In this document: in pieces, positions 32,830-46,200 of the stretch
Position numbering within the stretch: the first letter of the stretch is position 1
Layout of the letters: each line of letters starts with the position of its first letter
Assembly: GCA_016859345.1 (NCBI GenBank)
Contig: CM029131.1
Coordinates: 8,717,891 to 8,781,890 of the forward strand
Direction: 5' to 3'
From: Istiophorus platypterus
Lineage: Eukaryota; Chordata; Actinopteri; Istiophoriformes; Istiophoridae
DNA length: 64,000 nucleotides
The notes under the pieces: model-generated
Told to the model about the DNA's origin: nothing
The model's database searches: none
The model's input: the letters and a program-made list of their open reading frames with translations, nothing else
Program-made: the position numbers and the translations under genes

Positions 32830-35800
32830 CATTACTGTTACAGTTAATTAATTCTCCCATATTACTATAAGCTTAATTTTCATACAAGCCTTTTTATCTT
32901 AGGAAAACCTTTCCCATAACAATTGCTTCATTATTCCTTGTGAAATGAATATATGCCTAGTCTCTTTTCTATACTTAAGATGTCCTTAGAATAATTCCAG
33001 GAAATTAGAAAATTTCAGTTCATGTGTGCAGTTTTTTTTGTGTTCATGATTATCAAAGATTTCAACGATTCTTTAGAAAAAAAAAACAAAGCAGATCTTA
33101 CAGTATGATGTATAGATATATCTTGTAGACCACGTACAGTACCCACAGTATAAATTTGATTTCCCAACATGAAGGTTTAAGTCCTGTTTCAAAGCCTTAC
33201 CCCCACTGCCAGGAATACAGATCTTTTGGTCCTTTACAGGGTTGTGTATCGCACCTCAGTAGTTTTAACACAACAGCAGAGAACCAACTGAAATATTTCT
33301 GTAACACTGAGTATTAAAAATGGACAATAAACTAGATGGCACCGAACGCCTGGTCAGATTTTTAGCCTTGTTTCTTTGCCATTTGATAAGATGGTTTCAT
33401 GATTAGAATTGGGAGACTTTTCTAACTTAGGACTATGAAAACTGAATCTGATGAGGTCAGTACATTCATAACAATTCTTTTAGCTAGTTGAAATGGAAAA
33501 AAGGGTCAAAAACTGTGTATTCCCCAATGAAAGGTATTGACATGGAGTTCTTCCTTGTAAATTTATCTCTCGTTGTCCTAAGTGTACTCAAATTTAATTA
33601 ATGTAAACTCCAACCAGGTTCCCAAACTCCCTCCCAAGTCCTGATAAAAAAAATACCTGGGACATAACATCAGTGTCTTCAAATGAAATCGAATGAAAAA
33701 ATGCACAGTGAGCAAAACAGCCAACACATGGTCATATTTGTATTTAGCACATATAAAGACTGAGATGCGATAAATGATCATTCCCCTATAAGGTTAGAAA
33801 GCCTTACTTCTGCAGAATGGGCTGCGCAGTGTATATGGTCGCTATAATATTATTCTGAAAATAGCACAGGGAATTTATGGATGGTTGGTTGATGGGACAC
33901 GGTTTGTTCGTTATATGGAGTCTAATGGGATTAAATTTGCATTTCATACTGAAATATCACTCTTTAAAGCGGCCATTAACAAGTGCCACAGATGTTGCTG
34001 TGATTATAGAGATTTTAGATCAAAGTGCTTGATGAAGACACTGTCAAATAAGTGCTACTTTAATTCCTGTGGATTTCTTGTAGGTTCTTCCGATCAGAAC
34101 ACACCTATCAGTCTCCTTTTCATCAGCGACGGGCCTTTCACCACACGGGGTTTGATTAACGCATCACAGCATGGTTTTTGGTTTTGATCAGCATGCTTTG
34201 CCAAACAACAATAAATCTTTTCAATCAGCCCGTTTCCCCACTTTCACCTCGACACACCCTCTGGAAAGGCTCCAATCAGTTTTGCATGATTTTGAAATTG
34301 GTGATCATCTTTGAGAATACGGCGACAGATTCACGTGTAAATCCGAGATTGCCATGACTTTTTTTGAGAAAGTTTTGCAATCAGGAGACGCGACTCCAGA
34401 ACACAGAACATATTGCTGTCACCATAAAACAGACAGGCAGCTGCCTCTGGAGGAAAAAAAACAAATGCCCCCCCCCAAAAAAAAAACAACTCAAACACAT
34501 AGCCTATGACAATTTCATTTTGTACAAATATGTTTGATTCTCTTCACGAATTCTAACCTCGAGAGCACACAAATTGTGATGTGTGGAGCAGTGGAGGCCT
34601 CAGTGCAAGTCTAAAGTGGAGATAAATCAACCAGTCTCCTCCCTTAGATATATATGAAGAAAGTATTTCATGCCTTAGAGAAGGAGATCTTCAGATAAGT
34701 TCAAGCCTGCAACCTACTTTTTTTTTATCAGTTAATCTGCCTTTTTTTCAGTCAATGTTTTGATGCATACAGTATCACTAAACAGGAGAAATATTCAATC
34801 CCTTTTTTGAGAATCTGTGGCAATGTCTTCAAAAGTCTTGTTTTTTATCTGAACAACAGTCCAAAATGCAAGGAAAAGGTAGAAACAAAACATGTTCAAT
34901 CTCAATCGATTATCAAAATAGTTGCGGATTCATTTTCTGTTGATCAATTATTGAATTAATTTACTAATCCCTGCAGCTCTAGAAGTTGCTCCTTAAGTTG
35001 AGGAACAAGGAATTTTTAGACCTGGGCACCCAGAGGATAAAATGAGAAACAAACCTTGAGACCCTTTTTCTGTGCTACGTGCATCTTGGTATAAATGTAC
35101 CAGCACTGGAGGTCTTTGTTTACAGCACCATCACTGCAGATTACACTGGGGCGAGGTATCACAGTAAGACTCAAAGTAAAACACATCTCAGTAGGGATGC
35201 CCCGAGTTATTCACCCCTGCACAAAGCATGAAGAGGTTGTTGACACTGCAGCGCTCCAACGATCCAACATGGGGCAGCCCACGCTCTGCAAGGTGCCGGG
35301 GTCTCACAGAGCAGGGAGAAGGGGGGGGGGTGGTACTCACAGTTTCATTGTTGACCCATGACTCACACCCAGGGACAGTATAAAAACATACAGCTAAAGT
35401 GATAGGCTGGGAGGCAAAGTTGCCCCATTGGGAAAGGGTGATAGTGAACTCTATTACAGTGAGTGCAGACTGAAATGGGAAAGGAGCAAGGAGGCACTGG
35501 GATTGAATGGTGATGAGAGGCTTAACGCGATAGGAAGCATCATGGAAGTGATATGGCGTCTGTATGAAGTGAATGAAGTGACTGGTGTGAGGGGAGGTGT
35601 TACAAACACACACATTCGTTGTATCCACGCCTTTGTTGTATTCGGTGTGCCTTTGTCAAGAACAGATTATCGCATGCAAACAGTCTTCAAACACCGAAAC
35701 ACCTCATTAATTCTGTGGAGGGTGAACAAGACCCACATTTCACTCTAAGTGCTGTTGATAATAAAGAGAAACTACTCAATCGCCATACTTTAATCACTTT

Positions 35801-36210
35801 TCTGTCACTTCCCCCCAGGTACCTTTAATTTCTAACTTTGGATTTTTATCACACGATCCTTGTCAAAGAAATTACTTTTTTTTTTCTCATAAAGATTAAT
35901 CCACCCTTAACCAGCGCTAAACCATGATAAGTTCATTTCTAAAACTGAAAACAATATAATTGGGAAAAGATTATGACTTAGTATCTCTAAATTACCGAGA
36001 TCTCAATTGGTTCATCAAGAAATAATACAGATAAGAAGTATCAAGATTTGTTTTGACTTAGTGATATTAATCATTTTTGCAATATTGGTACAGTTGATGC
36101 CTCTTTTGTTAGTTGAACTTTTTCTGCTTTTCATGTGTTTAAACTTTATTTTAGAAAATGTCTATCTAGCACAGATGCTGCATCATTTGCTGCATAAAAA
36201 TATCAACAAC
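32830..36210. other. Gene-poor stretch with one repeat fragment
   Basis: No coding gene is supported. At 34,800-34,985 there is a fragment of the ATTAATC-type interspersed repeat (CAACAGTCCAAAATGCAA, TCGATTATCAAAATAGTTG, CTGCAGCTCTAG). A G-run is near 35,321-35,330. Confidence 0.55.
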
Positions 36211-36214
36211 CTGT

Positions 36215-36655
36215 GACAGCTGGCTGTGCAGAACAGGTAGGGTGGAGCCAAAAGCAAAGTTAGAGGCAGGCAGATTCAGTAATGATACTTTTAATAATGG
36301 AAAAACAGGGAGATGAGATGAAAAAGCTGGCAGGCAGGAATAGGATCCGGTAGGCTGAGGCATGGGAAAGTATACACTGGTAACAGAAACACAGGGAAAA
36401 CACACAAGGGAAGCTGAGCAGGAGCATGAGCAGAAGCATAAACAGATGAGAGGACGGGCAACGAAGGAAGGGAAATGTATATATGCAAGGGCGCCGATGA
36501 GGGAAATGAGAACAGGTGTGTAGGAGGGTGTGTGGAGTCAGGTGACTGGGATGGGGGGGGCGGGGGGCATCTGCTGGCTGGCTGGCTGGCTAAACTCCAG
36601 GAGACAAGGGCTGAGTGGCCAAAACTAACTGGACTGGGGAGGGAGTCATGACAAA
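36215..36655. mobile_element. Purine-rich interspersed repeat, probably a transposon remnant
   Basis: A long G/A-rich text with GGCAGGCAGATTC, AAACACAGGGAAAACACA, GAGAACAGGTGTGTAGG and ending AGTCATGACAAAAC has the look of a frequent fish repeat. A (GGCT)4 run is at about 36,574-36,590. I cannot name the family from this sequence alone. Confidence 0.4.
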
Positions 36656-38089
36656 ACCTGCAAGATGTTCTTTTACCAAGATTTTAGGTCCTTATGATGC
36701 TGCTGACAGCACTTTAAACAGCACTTTGTGTTCAGCCCCTTAGCTTTAAACATTAAACATGTATCAGCTTGATTAAGAAACAGTAGGAAATGTAGCAAAA
36801 CAAAAATTTAAAATCTAAAAGCCCTAGGTAGCAAAACATTGAAATTGTTTAAATGCACATGTGTGCATAGGCTTGCTCTAAATTACTGTCATTAAAAGCA
36901 CATAATGAAAAGAGCCTCCAAAAATATAATTCAAGGGCCTGATGTGTTTAAGGGTGTTAGAGGTTGCAGACATCGAGGTCAGAACATTGTACATTAATTA
37001 ATTTTCCGCTCGCACACAGAAATTATCTTATTAATCTCTATTAACCGTGGACAAAACAGGCTATGGTCCCGTAATTACTCCACCACACCCTCAAAATGAC
37101 AGACCACAAGGTAACGTCTGCACCATTGTGCAGTTCCGCAGAGATGTAAATGAGGAGAGAGGATTACAGAATGTTTTGCCGTCCAAATACAAACAGAGCT
37201 CAGTGTCAATTGAAGGAATGAGTAACATGACATCCCAGTTATTTTTTCCCCTCCTGTAATTATGACTGTTTTTGCTTTTTGTGTTAAATCTTTTGAAAAA
37301 AATGTTTTAAAGATTAAATAGTGTTAACAAATGCACTCTTGCTGGGACAGAACTATATGCCGTATGTGGTTGTCATATCAGATTTCATTCATTTGGCTTT
37401 CGTCCAAAGTGACTTTAAGTGCACACGAAACAGTCAACTGTTTAACTTAATGTGTTTTTAACGTAGCACTGAGTTAATTTAGCTACAGTAGCTATTGTAT
37501 CAGTCCACTCAGAAATGAACTGAAAAAAAAGAAAAAAGGCTAATAAATGGCTTAAAAGCTTTTTATTAACTTCAGTAATGGATGCGGCCATTGTCCAAAA
37601 CGTTTATGAAAAGCATGTTGCAGCAGTCATTAAAGTAAATAATGAAATAAAAGTTGAACAAGACTGGAAAGCTTTGAAAGGCTGGAACAACAAGTCATCT
37701 ATTCAGCCTCAGAGAGAGAAACGCACACACACACACACAATCAGAGAGAGAGGCAATGAGACTGTAAATGAAAGTGCTGCTCTACCAAAACCGCAGAACG
37801 AATGCAAATTTTTTTGACTGGAATTGTTGAGATTGTGGAATTCAGACTAACAGGGTTTTCAGATTGAAATAGATCACAAGTTTGCAGCGGGATGCACAAA
37901 CTAAACGTTTCAGGGAAGGTTCATGGCTCCACGCTCATGCCAAATTGTGGCCAAGAAAGGCAGTAAGAACGTTCCTAAAGGAAGGCTACGCACTGATTGA
38001 CAACCTAAGAGCAGAATAAACAAGCGTTATTAAGGTTTTTTTGTTCTCAGCAGTTCAATGATATAGGCAGATTTTTCTATTTTCTGTTC
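36656..38089. other. Non-coding stretch
   Basis: AT-rich, no supported gene. An (AC)n microsatellite is at 37,722-37,739. Confidence 0.6.
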
Positions 38090-39370
38090 AGAGGTTTTGA
38101 GGGTTATTGCACCAAAAAGGCATCATAAATTGACTCATTTTCGCGCATGGTTGCCTTTTATATCTTTAAATGCTAGGGGGTTGAAAAAAAGCTTTTCTTT
38201 TTTGGATAATATTGTTTTCTTGCAAAAAAGACTAACCCAGATAAAGTTGACTTTAATTTCTGAAAACTGCAATGTGTATGGGGGGAGGGTTATGGAACAT
38301 CACATTCAGCTTGCATAATGATCCCCTTTTACAGGTTCTCTGGTAATGTAATTAAGCACAAAAGTGATACTAAAGGCTGATGTGGGTCTCAGAAATTAAC
38401 GGGGAAGACTATACTTCTTTATATGCATATGGGTATAAAAAAGAAGCTGGGGATGAAAACTCATACTCGTCCATTGGAGGAACGGAAAGTGTCTCAAACA
38501 ACTGATAAAATCATAGTGGGAAAAGATTTTAATTTGGCTCCTTGTCTCTGGTCAGACCATCTTCCGTCAAGGGTACAGTGTCATATCTATGATGAAACCA
38601 TAGCTGAATTGGTCACAAAAGAAAGTTTGACTGATTATTGGAGAATGGAAAGTCCCATTAAATCAAAAAGAGAGTACCTGGTTTAATGCTTCTAATAATG
38701 TCCAGCGCTCAATGATAAGACTACTGGTTAATCTCACACAATTTAGTTGCGTAGATATAAGTCCATCCTTGACTCTCTCTTGAAATTAAATGATAACCTT
38801 ATAGAAAATATAAACTTTTTTCAGGAAGTCAGAGTGCTGAATTGGAAATGTTTTTTGAGTCAATGGGAGTAGTTCTAGGGTAAAGTTAGTGAGGTTGTAA
38901 TCAGAAAAAAGGTTTTTTTTTTTATAGCAGCTTGTATAAATCAAACTTTTCTCTGGGAAATTGTCTTTTTTTTTTATTTATTAAGCTGATGGATGATGAA
39001 TTCAAATGAGGAGTTAGATAGAGCAATTCTGTGGATGTCTAATGGGAAGTCAACCAGGACTCGAAGGTACTGCTGTCTAGTTATACACACATTTTTTTTT
39101 GGAACGATATCAGCGAGCTGCTTTACAGAACCTTCTCAGGATGACTTTCAGTAAGGAATCTCTCTCCGACTATGAAGCAAGGGCTTATCACTGTCATCCC
39201 AAAACCCATCACAGATAAACTTTCCTTGGACAATTGGCGACAGATAACTTTACTACTTTATGTATCACCATTATGCCGGAGCTTCTTTTGTACCAATATT
39301 TGCAACTCATTTAGCGTTTGTAAAAGGAAGCTATTACAACCCTGCACAACTGAGGTTAAATAGATGTCTT
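38090..39370 (+). mobile_element. Broken L1-like LINE remnant (endonuclease and reverse transcriptase parts)
   Basis: In order on the plus strand are an endonuclease start (ISLNARGLKK, about 38,160), a second endonuclease block (IIVGKDFNLAP, about 38,510, then LTDYWRMESP and REYLV) and a reverse-transcriptase start (KQGLITVIPKPITDKLSLDN, about 39,175, then WRQITLL). Several frameshifts and stops separate them and the rest of the RT is missing. This is the ORF2 layout of L1/Tx1-type elements. It is dead. Confidence 0.85.
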
Positions 39371-39920
39371 TTGATAATACGAACTAGTTTCCTCCGGATC
39401 TTTTGTTTGCTTCCTCGACTCTGATCTGATTACCAGTATGAAACTAATGTGGCACTGGTTGCGTCTGTCATTTGTCATACGTTGATGGCAGGTCAGATTT
39501 CCCGTCTCTGTGATGGACGTGCAGGGCCCAGATCTGTGCATCAGCTCCACGTCTATGCATCAACTCCCGGCGCCTCATCTCGTTTGGAAATGAAAGTCTT
39601 TATTATTGATTTTGGCTCTGACTATACATCCGTCTCCAATTTGTACACCATCTCTCCTTGTCTAAAGCACACTACATTAAGCCCACTATCCATCTCCGGG
39701 CCTTGCTTGACGTCTGCGCATGTGAGTGAATTTATAAGTTGTGTCTGTGTGTGTGTGGGTTTGAGTGTGGGTTGCTGAGTGGTTGTGATCTGTTTGATTT
39801 TAACCTGTGTTTCTGAGTCGTAATGCTCCCATGGGTAAAGAACACTGATAAAAACTTTTTTCCAGATATTTAATTCATATAATTTAGAAATGGTTCATGG
39901 CCAAATGTTTTATCAATAAT

Positions 39921-39921
<1 letters not shown>

Positions 39922-39957
<36 letters not shown>

Positions 39958-40010
39958 TATATATATATATATGTGTGTGTGTGTGCATGTGAGTGTGTCT
40001 GTGTGTGTGG
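39922..40010. repeat. (AT)n(GT)n compound microsatellite
   Basis: AT units run from 39,922, are broken once by GAT, and change to GT units at about 39,972. Confidence 0.95.
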
Positions 40011-43000
40011 TATGTTTTTAGTATCTACATTTTAGGATTAAGATTTAAATTCAAATATAAACTTATAGTATAGTAGGACGCCTTTAAGTAAGCGCTAAGT
40101 ACTCAATCTGTTCAAAAGATTTAAAACAGTTGTAAAAATACTACTATATGAGACAAGAAACCCCGTATGACACCGTAAAATTTGTTTTTATTTAACTCAT
40201 AAATCTTTGCTCTCCTCTGCAAATGTGGCTAAAACTTTCTGCTTTATCTGTCCATTACACCTTGTGAGTGAAGACACTTTGCTAGAATACCTATCAACCG
40301 CTCTGACTCGATGGTTGTCAGTTCTAATTTATGGACTACCTGGGAAAATCTGGGTCGAGAAAATGAACAGAAAATACTTTATTACCTTAGTAGCATCACT
40401 AATGAAGGTCAGAAAGCTAAAAATTTTCAATTCCAACCTTCTTACTCAATTTAATACTGTTATGTTGAAATTAAAATAAAATATTCTGCCTTCGGGATAA
40501 ATCACTGGCCAGTTAAGGAACAGAGGGCTCTTAGCATGTCTTCTAAGACCATCTATTGTTAAAGTGACCTTAAGGCAGTTTACTATCAACTCTTCCTCTA
40601 AAGACTGAGTCTGCTACCAGCGTGCACCCGGGGAAACCCAGCACACACATAAAAAAATACAGCTGCACCACAATGTGTACACCTTCTCCATTAACAAAAT
40701 AGAGAAAGATATATAACAAAACTAGACCTGATGGATTTATTGATTGAAGTAGGCCCTAAAACAAGATGCTTTATACAGACGGGAGATCACCATTTCCTTC
40801 TGTTTATCCGTGTTAAACATGAGGGAAATCTCTACTGACTGAGGCAGCAAAACACACATTAACCGTAAAAAACTGCAGTTTACGATTGGGGATCTTTGAT
40901 ATCAAACACCCAGGGGTTCATTCTCCATGAATGTGAGTTGCTTGAAATCCTGAATGCATCATGGATATTGGGCTAAATAAAAGTAAAATTAAGAGTAAGA
41001 GAGAGCTTTGCATTTGGGCTTCTTTTAGAGACAAGTTAGATGTCTGTCCTGGGACCGTAAATAATAATTTAGTCACTTGTTTGAAGGTTATTAGCAGGTG
41101 GTGATTATACTTTGGATAGTTAGACCTGATCTCAGGCCTGTGTGGAGTGTGTACAGACTCAGTTTTTACATGTCCTTCACCTGACTGTCAGTTCTGCTGC
41201 ACCTTCCTGGGCTGGGACAAACAGGCCTTTTTCACAGAAGACACTTTGACGTGTCACTATGGGAGAAGCACAGGTGTAAACAATAAAACTAGGAAATGTG
41301 CTCGGTAGAGCGCCGACCTCTGCCAAGGCCAGTGTCAAACAACATAGAGCAGACCTCAGAGGAAAAAAATTCAAGTTCACAACAAATGATTCGGATCGGC
41401 CCAAAATTTGACGGTTTCTTCTCTGGCCCTCGACTGAGCCCCTCCACCAAGCTAAGCACAGATCGGTTAAGTACTTTTTGTGTAACACAAACACACAAAA
41501 AATTGTTATTAAGGGGCAGAATGAGTTGATTAGAAAGCTTTAGTGGTGTTGTTAGGGGGATTTGTTTCAAACAGAGCCAGGATAGTTGTTTCCTCCGGTT
41601 TCCAGTGTTTCGGTGCTAAGCTATGCTATTACCTCCTACCTCTACTTAATGTGTACACATGAGAGTGGTATTAGTTTTCTCATCTAACTCCTGCAAGAAA
41701 GGAAATTAGCATATTTAAATGTCAAACAATTTCTTTAAAGTAGGAGACAAACTAATTTGATAGGCTGACACATTAGGCATTTACAAAAAGTATCATTTAA
41801 AACCTTTTTAAAAATTCATTTTGCAATTCCATTAAGAATTGAAATGTTTTTATCGATATGTGAAAGACAGAAGAGAATAATTAATTGGTACAATTCAATG
41901 ATGTTTTATAATCTTTTAATGTAATCCATATCTACAAAGGAAAGTCACTCCACTCTACTGAAGTCAGTTGATATATCAGGTGTGTGTCTTACATGGAATA
42001 CCTCGCTCTGATACCCAAAAGCCTCTCCTCAAGTGTTACACAACTGTGAACCATTTGTATGCAAACGTGCATGGTATGAATGTATATGTGCGCGCATTTA
42101 TGTGTTTGTCTCAGTCTGTGCCTGCTTACAAACCCTGACGGCAATTTGTCAAAGGATTCCCATTAGTGTCTCAAACAATTTGGTCATTACTGGTTCTGTC
42201 GTTCAATCAACTTATTTTTTCCTCCTCATTTGAACACTTCCGCGCTTTAAGCCTGCTGTAATTACTTCCCATGCGGTCGTTGCTTTACACTTCACCATCT
42301 TGTGGGGGAATTTCGCCGGTGCCAAGGGCATAGAGACAAAGACAGAGGAGGGAGGGAGGAGAAAGAGGAGGAGCAGGAGGAGGAAGCAGAGGTTGAAACA
42401 CAGCTCGCTGATTCTTTCCTCCCTACGATAGCATCGCTTTCAAAACATCTCCTAACAAACGACTTTGAGGGATTAACCTCATCAAACATTTCCTCCAAAC
42501 GATTGAATGGCATCATCTCTTATTTGTTTATGAATGCGACCCCCCCCTTTATTTAACACAGTGGGAGTTAATGGAATTGTTTTGATGGTGATGTATGGGG
42601 GATTGTGTGAGGAGACAGATGGGGAAATGTAATTACGGATGTTTCAGGGCTTCGGGGAGAAAGGAAAACTTGTCACAAAGGAGAGTTCAAGAAACAAAGA
42701 CAGCACCATTCGTCATCTGAGACAATAGTCAGAAAAAATTAAATCAAGGGATTTTTACATAAATTGCTTTCTTTTAAAATTGCGTTTCAGCCCTCTGCAC
42801 AACCGAATAGTATTTTGCCATTATCTTGAAGGGAGTTACATAATATCATTCTGCAGAAATCTTTGCTGTTACGCTTGGTTTAATTTTACATCACTGTATA
42901 GTTTTCAGTATATCATGAAACAACCATTTAAAGTGCCTAAAATCATGACGATTAATGTGCTGTTATTGCTTAGATGAGGGAATGTGAATTTTAATTTGGA

Positions 43001-44374
43001 CAGTTTTATGTTAAACTGAATGCTAGGATCACGATCCTTAAAAGTAATTAATAAATAAATAAAAAAATAAAAAAATAAAGGGCTACTTCCACAGTTTAAA
43101 TGGCATCCACAAGCATTAAGGACAAAACTACATATGAAATGTAAACATCTAAAATGTTTTTAATGATCATGTTTAAGGCTGAATTAATACATTGTCAACC
43201 ATATAAATTATACCTACATTCACATCCAGTGAAAATAGATGTAAAACTGAGGGATCTTGGTAATTTATTATCCAATCATAATTGAAAAAATGCTTTTTTT
43301 AAAAACATTTACAAAAAGTCTTTATCTAATGGTTTCTCTGAAATCAAAGAGAGTACAGACAATGAAACTGCCCATTAAGGCAGCAGGTATGAATTGCATT
43401 TATTTAAAATTTCAGATGCTTTAGGACCTTTACATTCGGATGTTACTAATATAGAAGTACAGAAATGATTCAGTGGGAGGGGATTTAAAAAACTACTTTT
43501 ATTCCTTCATTATTGAAAATGCATAAAAATCACTTTGGGAAGGATAGCAGAAGCTGAGACTAGAATTTTGACAGAGGGCAGGGCTTAATGATGCAGCTGG
43601 TTCAGGTGGTGCTACAGTCACACTGTTATCCTGTGAGATCATTTACTCTCTAGCAGAATTGTAGCGAAGATTTTAAAACTATAAGGGATCAATGGTCCAA
43701 AGTGCCCCCGTACAACTCCATTCCCTAGGAACATCTAAAAAGACTATGCAACTTGTAAAACAATAAAAACCACATTCTTTCTCTAACAAATCAAAAGTTG
43801 AACTCATAAGCTATAAAATACACCCTTGCACAAATTCATTACCGTCAGGGGTTTTACTGCCACAGACTCCCTTTGTCTGGTTTGACTCATAGCTTATAGT
43901 GGCTAATTTTAGCTACATAATATCAGTGTACTTTAGTTACAGTAGCTGTTGTGTCACTGACATCATCAAATCAAGTCAAGGACTTTTTGACTCTTTTCTA
44001 CTTGTGCTACTGTTACACTTGCTTTTTTGTTATCACTTATTGCTATCTTGTTATTGCCACTTGAGGCAATGCAGTGGCTGGTGTTTATCAAAAGCTGTAG
44101 AGGCTCCCTTCAATTATTCAACTGCTTAATTATATTTTCCATAAGCCAAACATGCAGTAAGTGATACATGTAGTTTCCTCTACCACAGCATAGAGAGGTT
44201 GATCAAACACATTAAATTATACATTATATAGACAATGACTTATTTATTACCTAATACCATGCCGAAGCCCACAAATATGATCCAGATGAATGAAACGTAA
44301 TAAGTTAAACTCCCGGTTCAGTGTGTCAGACGTGGAAAAGCAGGAAAGCAGGGGACAGCATGAGGTGACCTAAC

Positions 44375-44533
44375 ATGGCAGAGCCTGAAGCGCAGATGGA
44401 CGGAGCGGAGGCCGACACCGTCGGAGAGATGAGAGACGGGGTCGTGACACCGACTCCGGACCTACGGGAACCAGGGCTCACAGCAAGCTCCCTCCGGACC
44501 AGTGACCACCGCGAGAAACCCACGCAACCATAA
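44375..44533 (+). other. Short open frame in an isolated CpG-rich patch
   Basis: A 52-codon frame beginning MAEPEAQMDGAEADTVGE lies in GC-rich, CpG-dense DNA (about 44,330-44,670) surrounded by AT-rich sequence. No splice acceptor fits before it and no family is recognised. The antisense strand is also open for 104 codons, which is typical of GC-rich sequence. It may be an unmethylated promoter-like patch or an old insertion rather than a gene. Confidence 0.25.
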
Positions 44534-44875
44534 AACCGAAACATTTTCACTTCCTCCTCCTTCACCCTCCCCTCCCCTCGCAGAGACAGTCCGTCAATCT
44601 GGTTGCCCCGTCTTTTTAACCTTTCATCGATGTGTTTCATGGTGCGAGTAAAGTGGCCGTCAGAGCTGCGGGGAGGAACAGGTCACAGAGGGGTTGGCAG
44701 GTTATTTTGAGGGCATGGCAGTCTGAGGTGGTATTTTACTTGACGGCGGCAACAGCCGTGCCTCCAGCTGTCATATTCTTTCAGCGTATCCTTGCATTCT
44801 CATTATAGCACGCTAGGTCTGACATTGACACAGAGCAGAGATTAAGGTTGGAGATGGAGAGAGTGATGGGGATAA

Positions 44876-44894
44876 GGGGGGGGGGGGGGGGGGG
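44876..44894. repeat. G19 homopolymer
   Basis: Nineteen consecutive G. Other long runs of the same base on either strand are at 31,505-31,518, 62,610-62,621 and 63,111-63,124. Confidence 0.95.
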
Positions 44895-46052
44895 CACACA
44901 ACAACATGAAACAATTACCATCTAAACCATGTATTTCAGGTGTTGTGCTACATCTTAACACCTATAGTTTATCTATTCGGTGCTGCCTTCATGTTAAACA
45001 TGCAAGTTTTCCTGGTGTTTCTGCTGACAACAAAACAATTTGAAAACAACCTGAAGGATACGGCTGGTTATATTAAATTTTGCCATAAAACACGATGAAA
45101 AGCACTAAATCTGTCTAAGTCTGTGTCACCTATGTAGCCAGAATCTGACATATCTTATTCCTCTGAGCCACAGGGCTTGATTTTTGTTCAAAACTAGTGG
45201 CAACACTTCAGTGAGCTTCTCCTTTGCACTGGGGGACTTGTTCCTTCGATACCTTGGACACACACACCGTGCTGTGGTTTATTTTGACTCTGTCCCACAC
45301 ACACACTGTCCTGCTGTAGTAAATACTGATGATTGCAGTGTTTAAGAATGCATCCCTTCATTAAATTTGACCCTGGGGATGAATGGGACAGATTGGGTAG
45401 AGAAGTTGAAAGTAAAGGGAAGAAAAATAAAAAATAACACAGGACATGTCCTTTAACAACTATTCAATGCTAAAAGCCAAAACCAAGGGAAAACAATTAT
45501 GCAACTTCCTTGTCAAGTTATTTCGTGATGTAAAAATGAGCTTTCAACTTGAAAAATAAAGAACGAAAAAGGATTAAAGTGCTTCACACCTACATTTGAC
45601 TGATCCAGTTTGGTTCAGTTTAGACAAATTATTATTTGCCGTGCAGACAAAGCAGGCCGCCCAAGAGACATTTGACTTTAGCACAAATTCAAAAGCTAAA
45701 CTATTATTATATCTGTCTGTGGGAGTTGAATTGTGATGGAAACAACATTAAAAAGCAGTAAGTATGAGCTACATATATATTTATGCACCAATGAAATTGA
45801 GATAAAATATCAATGTTTTGTATTTATCATTTCCTTGTTAAAAAGTAACTGCTGCAGTTCATCTGTGTTTGATTTGAAACTCAAAAATTGGGTGTGAAAA
45901 TCCACTTCATACATTATAGATAGTGGAGAAGATGAGATGTTCCAATAAATACAAGGTATGAAATGTACAAGTGCTTTTTCAGGACATTATTTTGACATGC
46001 TCACGTGGGATTTACGGGAACACACTGAATACTGTGAATAGTAAATACCACG

Positions 46053-46200
46053 GCAGTGTGGCGGCTCAGTGAGAACAGAGCTTGTCCTTTTAGCTGGATG
46101 ATCTGGGCTCAGTCCCTTGTGTTGGCAAGCCTCCCTCTTGCTGAAGTGTCCTGGAGCAAGACATTGAATCTTTACCACCAGCCTCACTGATCTGCCAATT
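46053..46200 (+). mobile_element. tRNA-derived SINE, second copy
   Basis: GTGGCGGCTCAGTGAG (from 46,058) is an A-box-like segment and GGCTCAGTCCC (46,106-46,116) a B-box-like segment. AGTGTCCTGGAGCAAGACATTGAATC is the same tail core as at 31,220-31,246. The family is common in teleosts. Confidence 0.65.

Larger units (their letters stand above)
39371..46052. other. Gene-poor stretch
   Basis: No supported gene apart from a possible small frame in a CpG-rich patch at 44,330-44,670. A compound (AT)n(GT)n microsatellite is at 39,922-40,010 and a G19 tract at 44,876-44,894. The rest is AT-rich and mostly non-repetitive. Confidence 0.6.

Noticed and set aside
44326..44640. Minus-strand open frame of 104 codons in the CpG-rich patch.
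   Set aside because: Open frames on both strands are expected in GC-rich DNA. No family, splice site or polyadenylation context was found.
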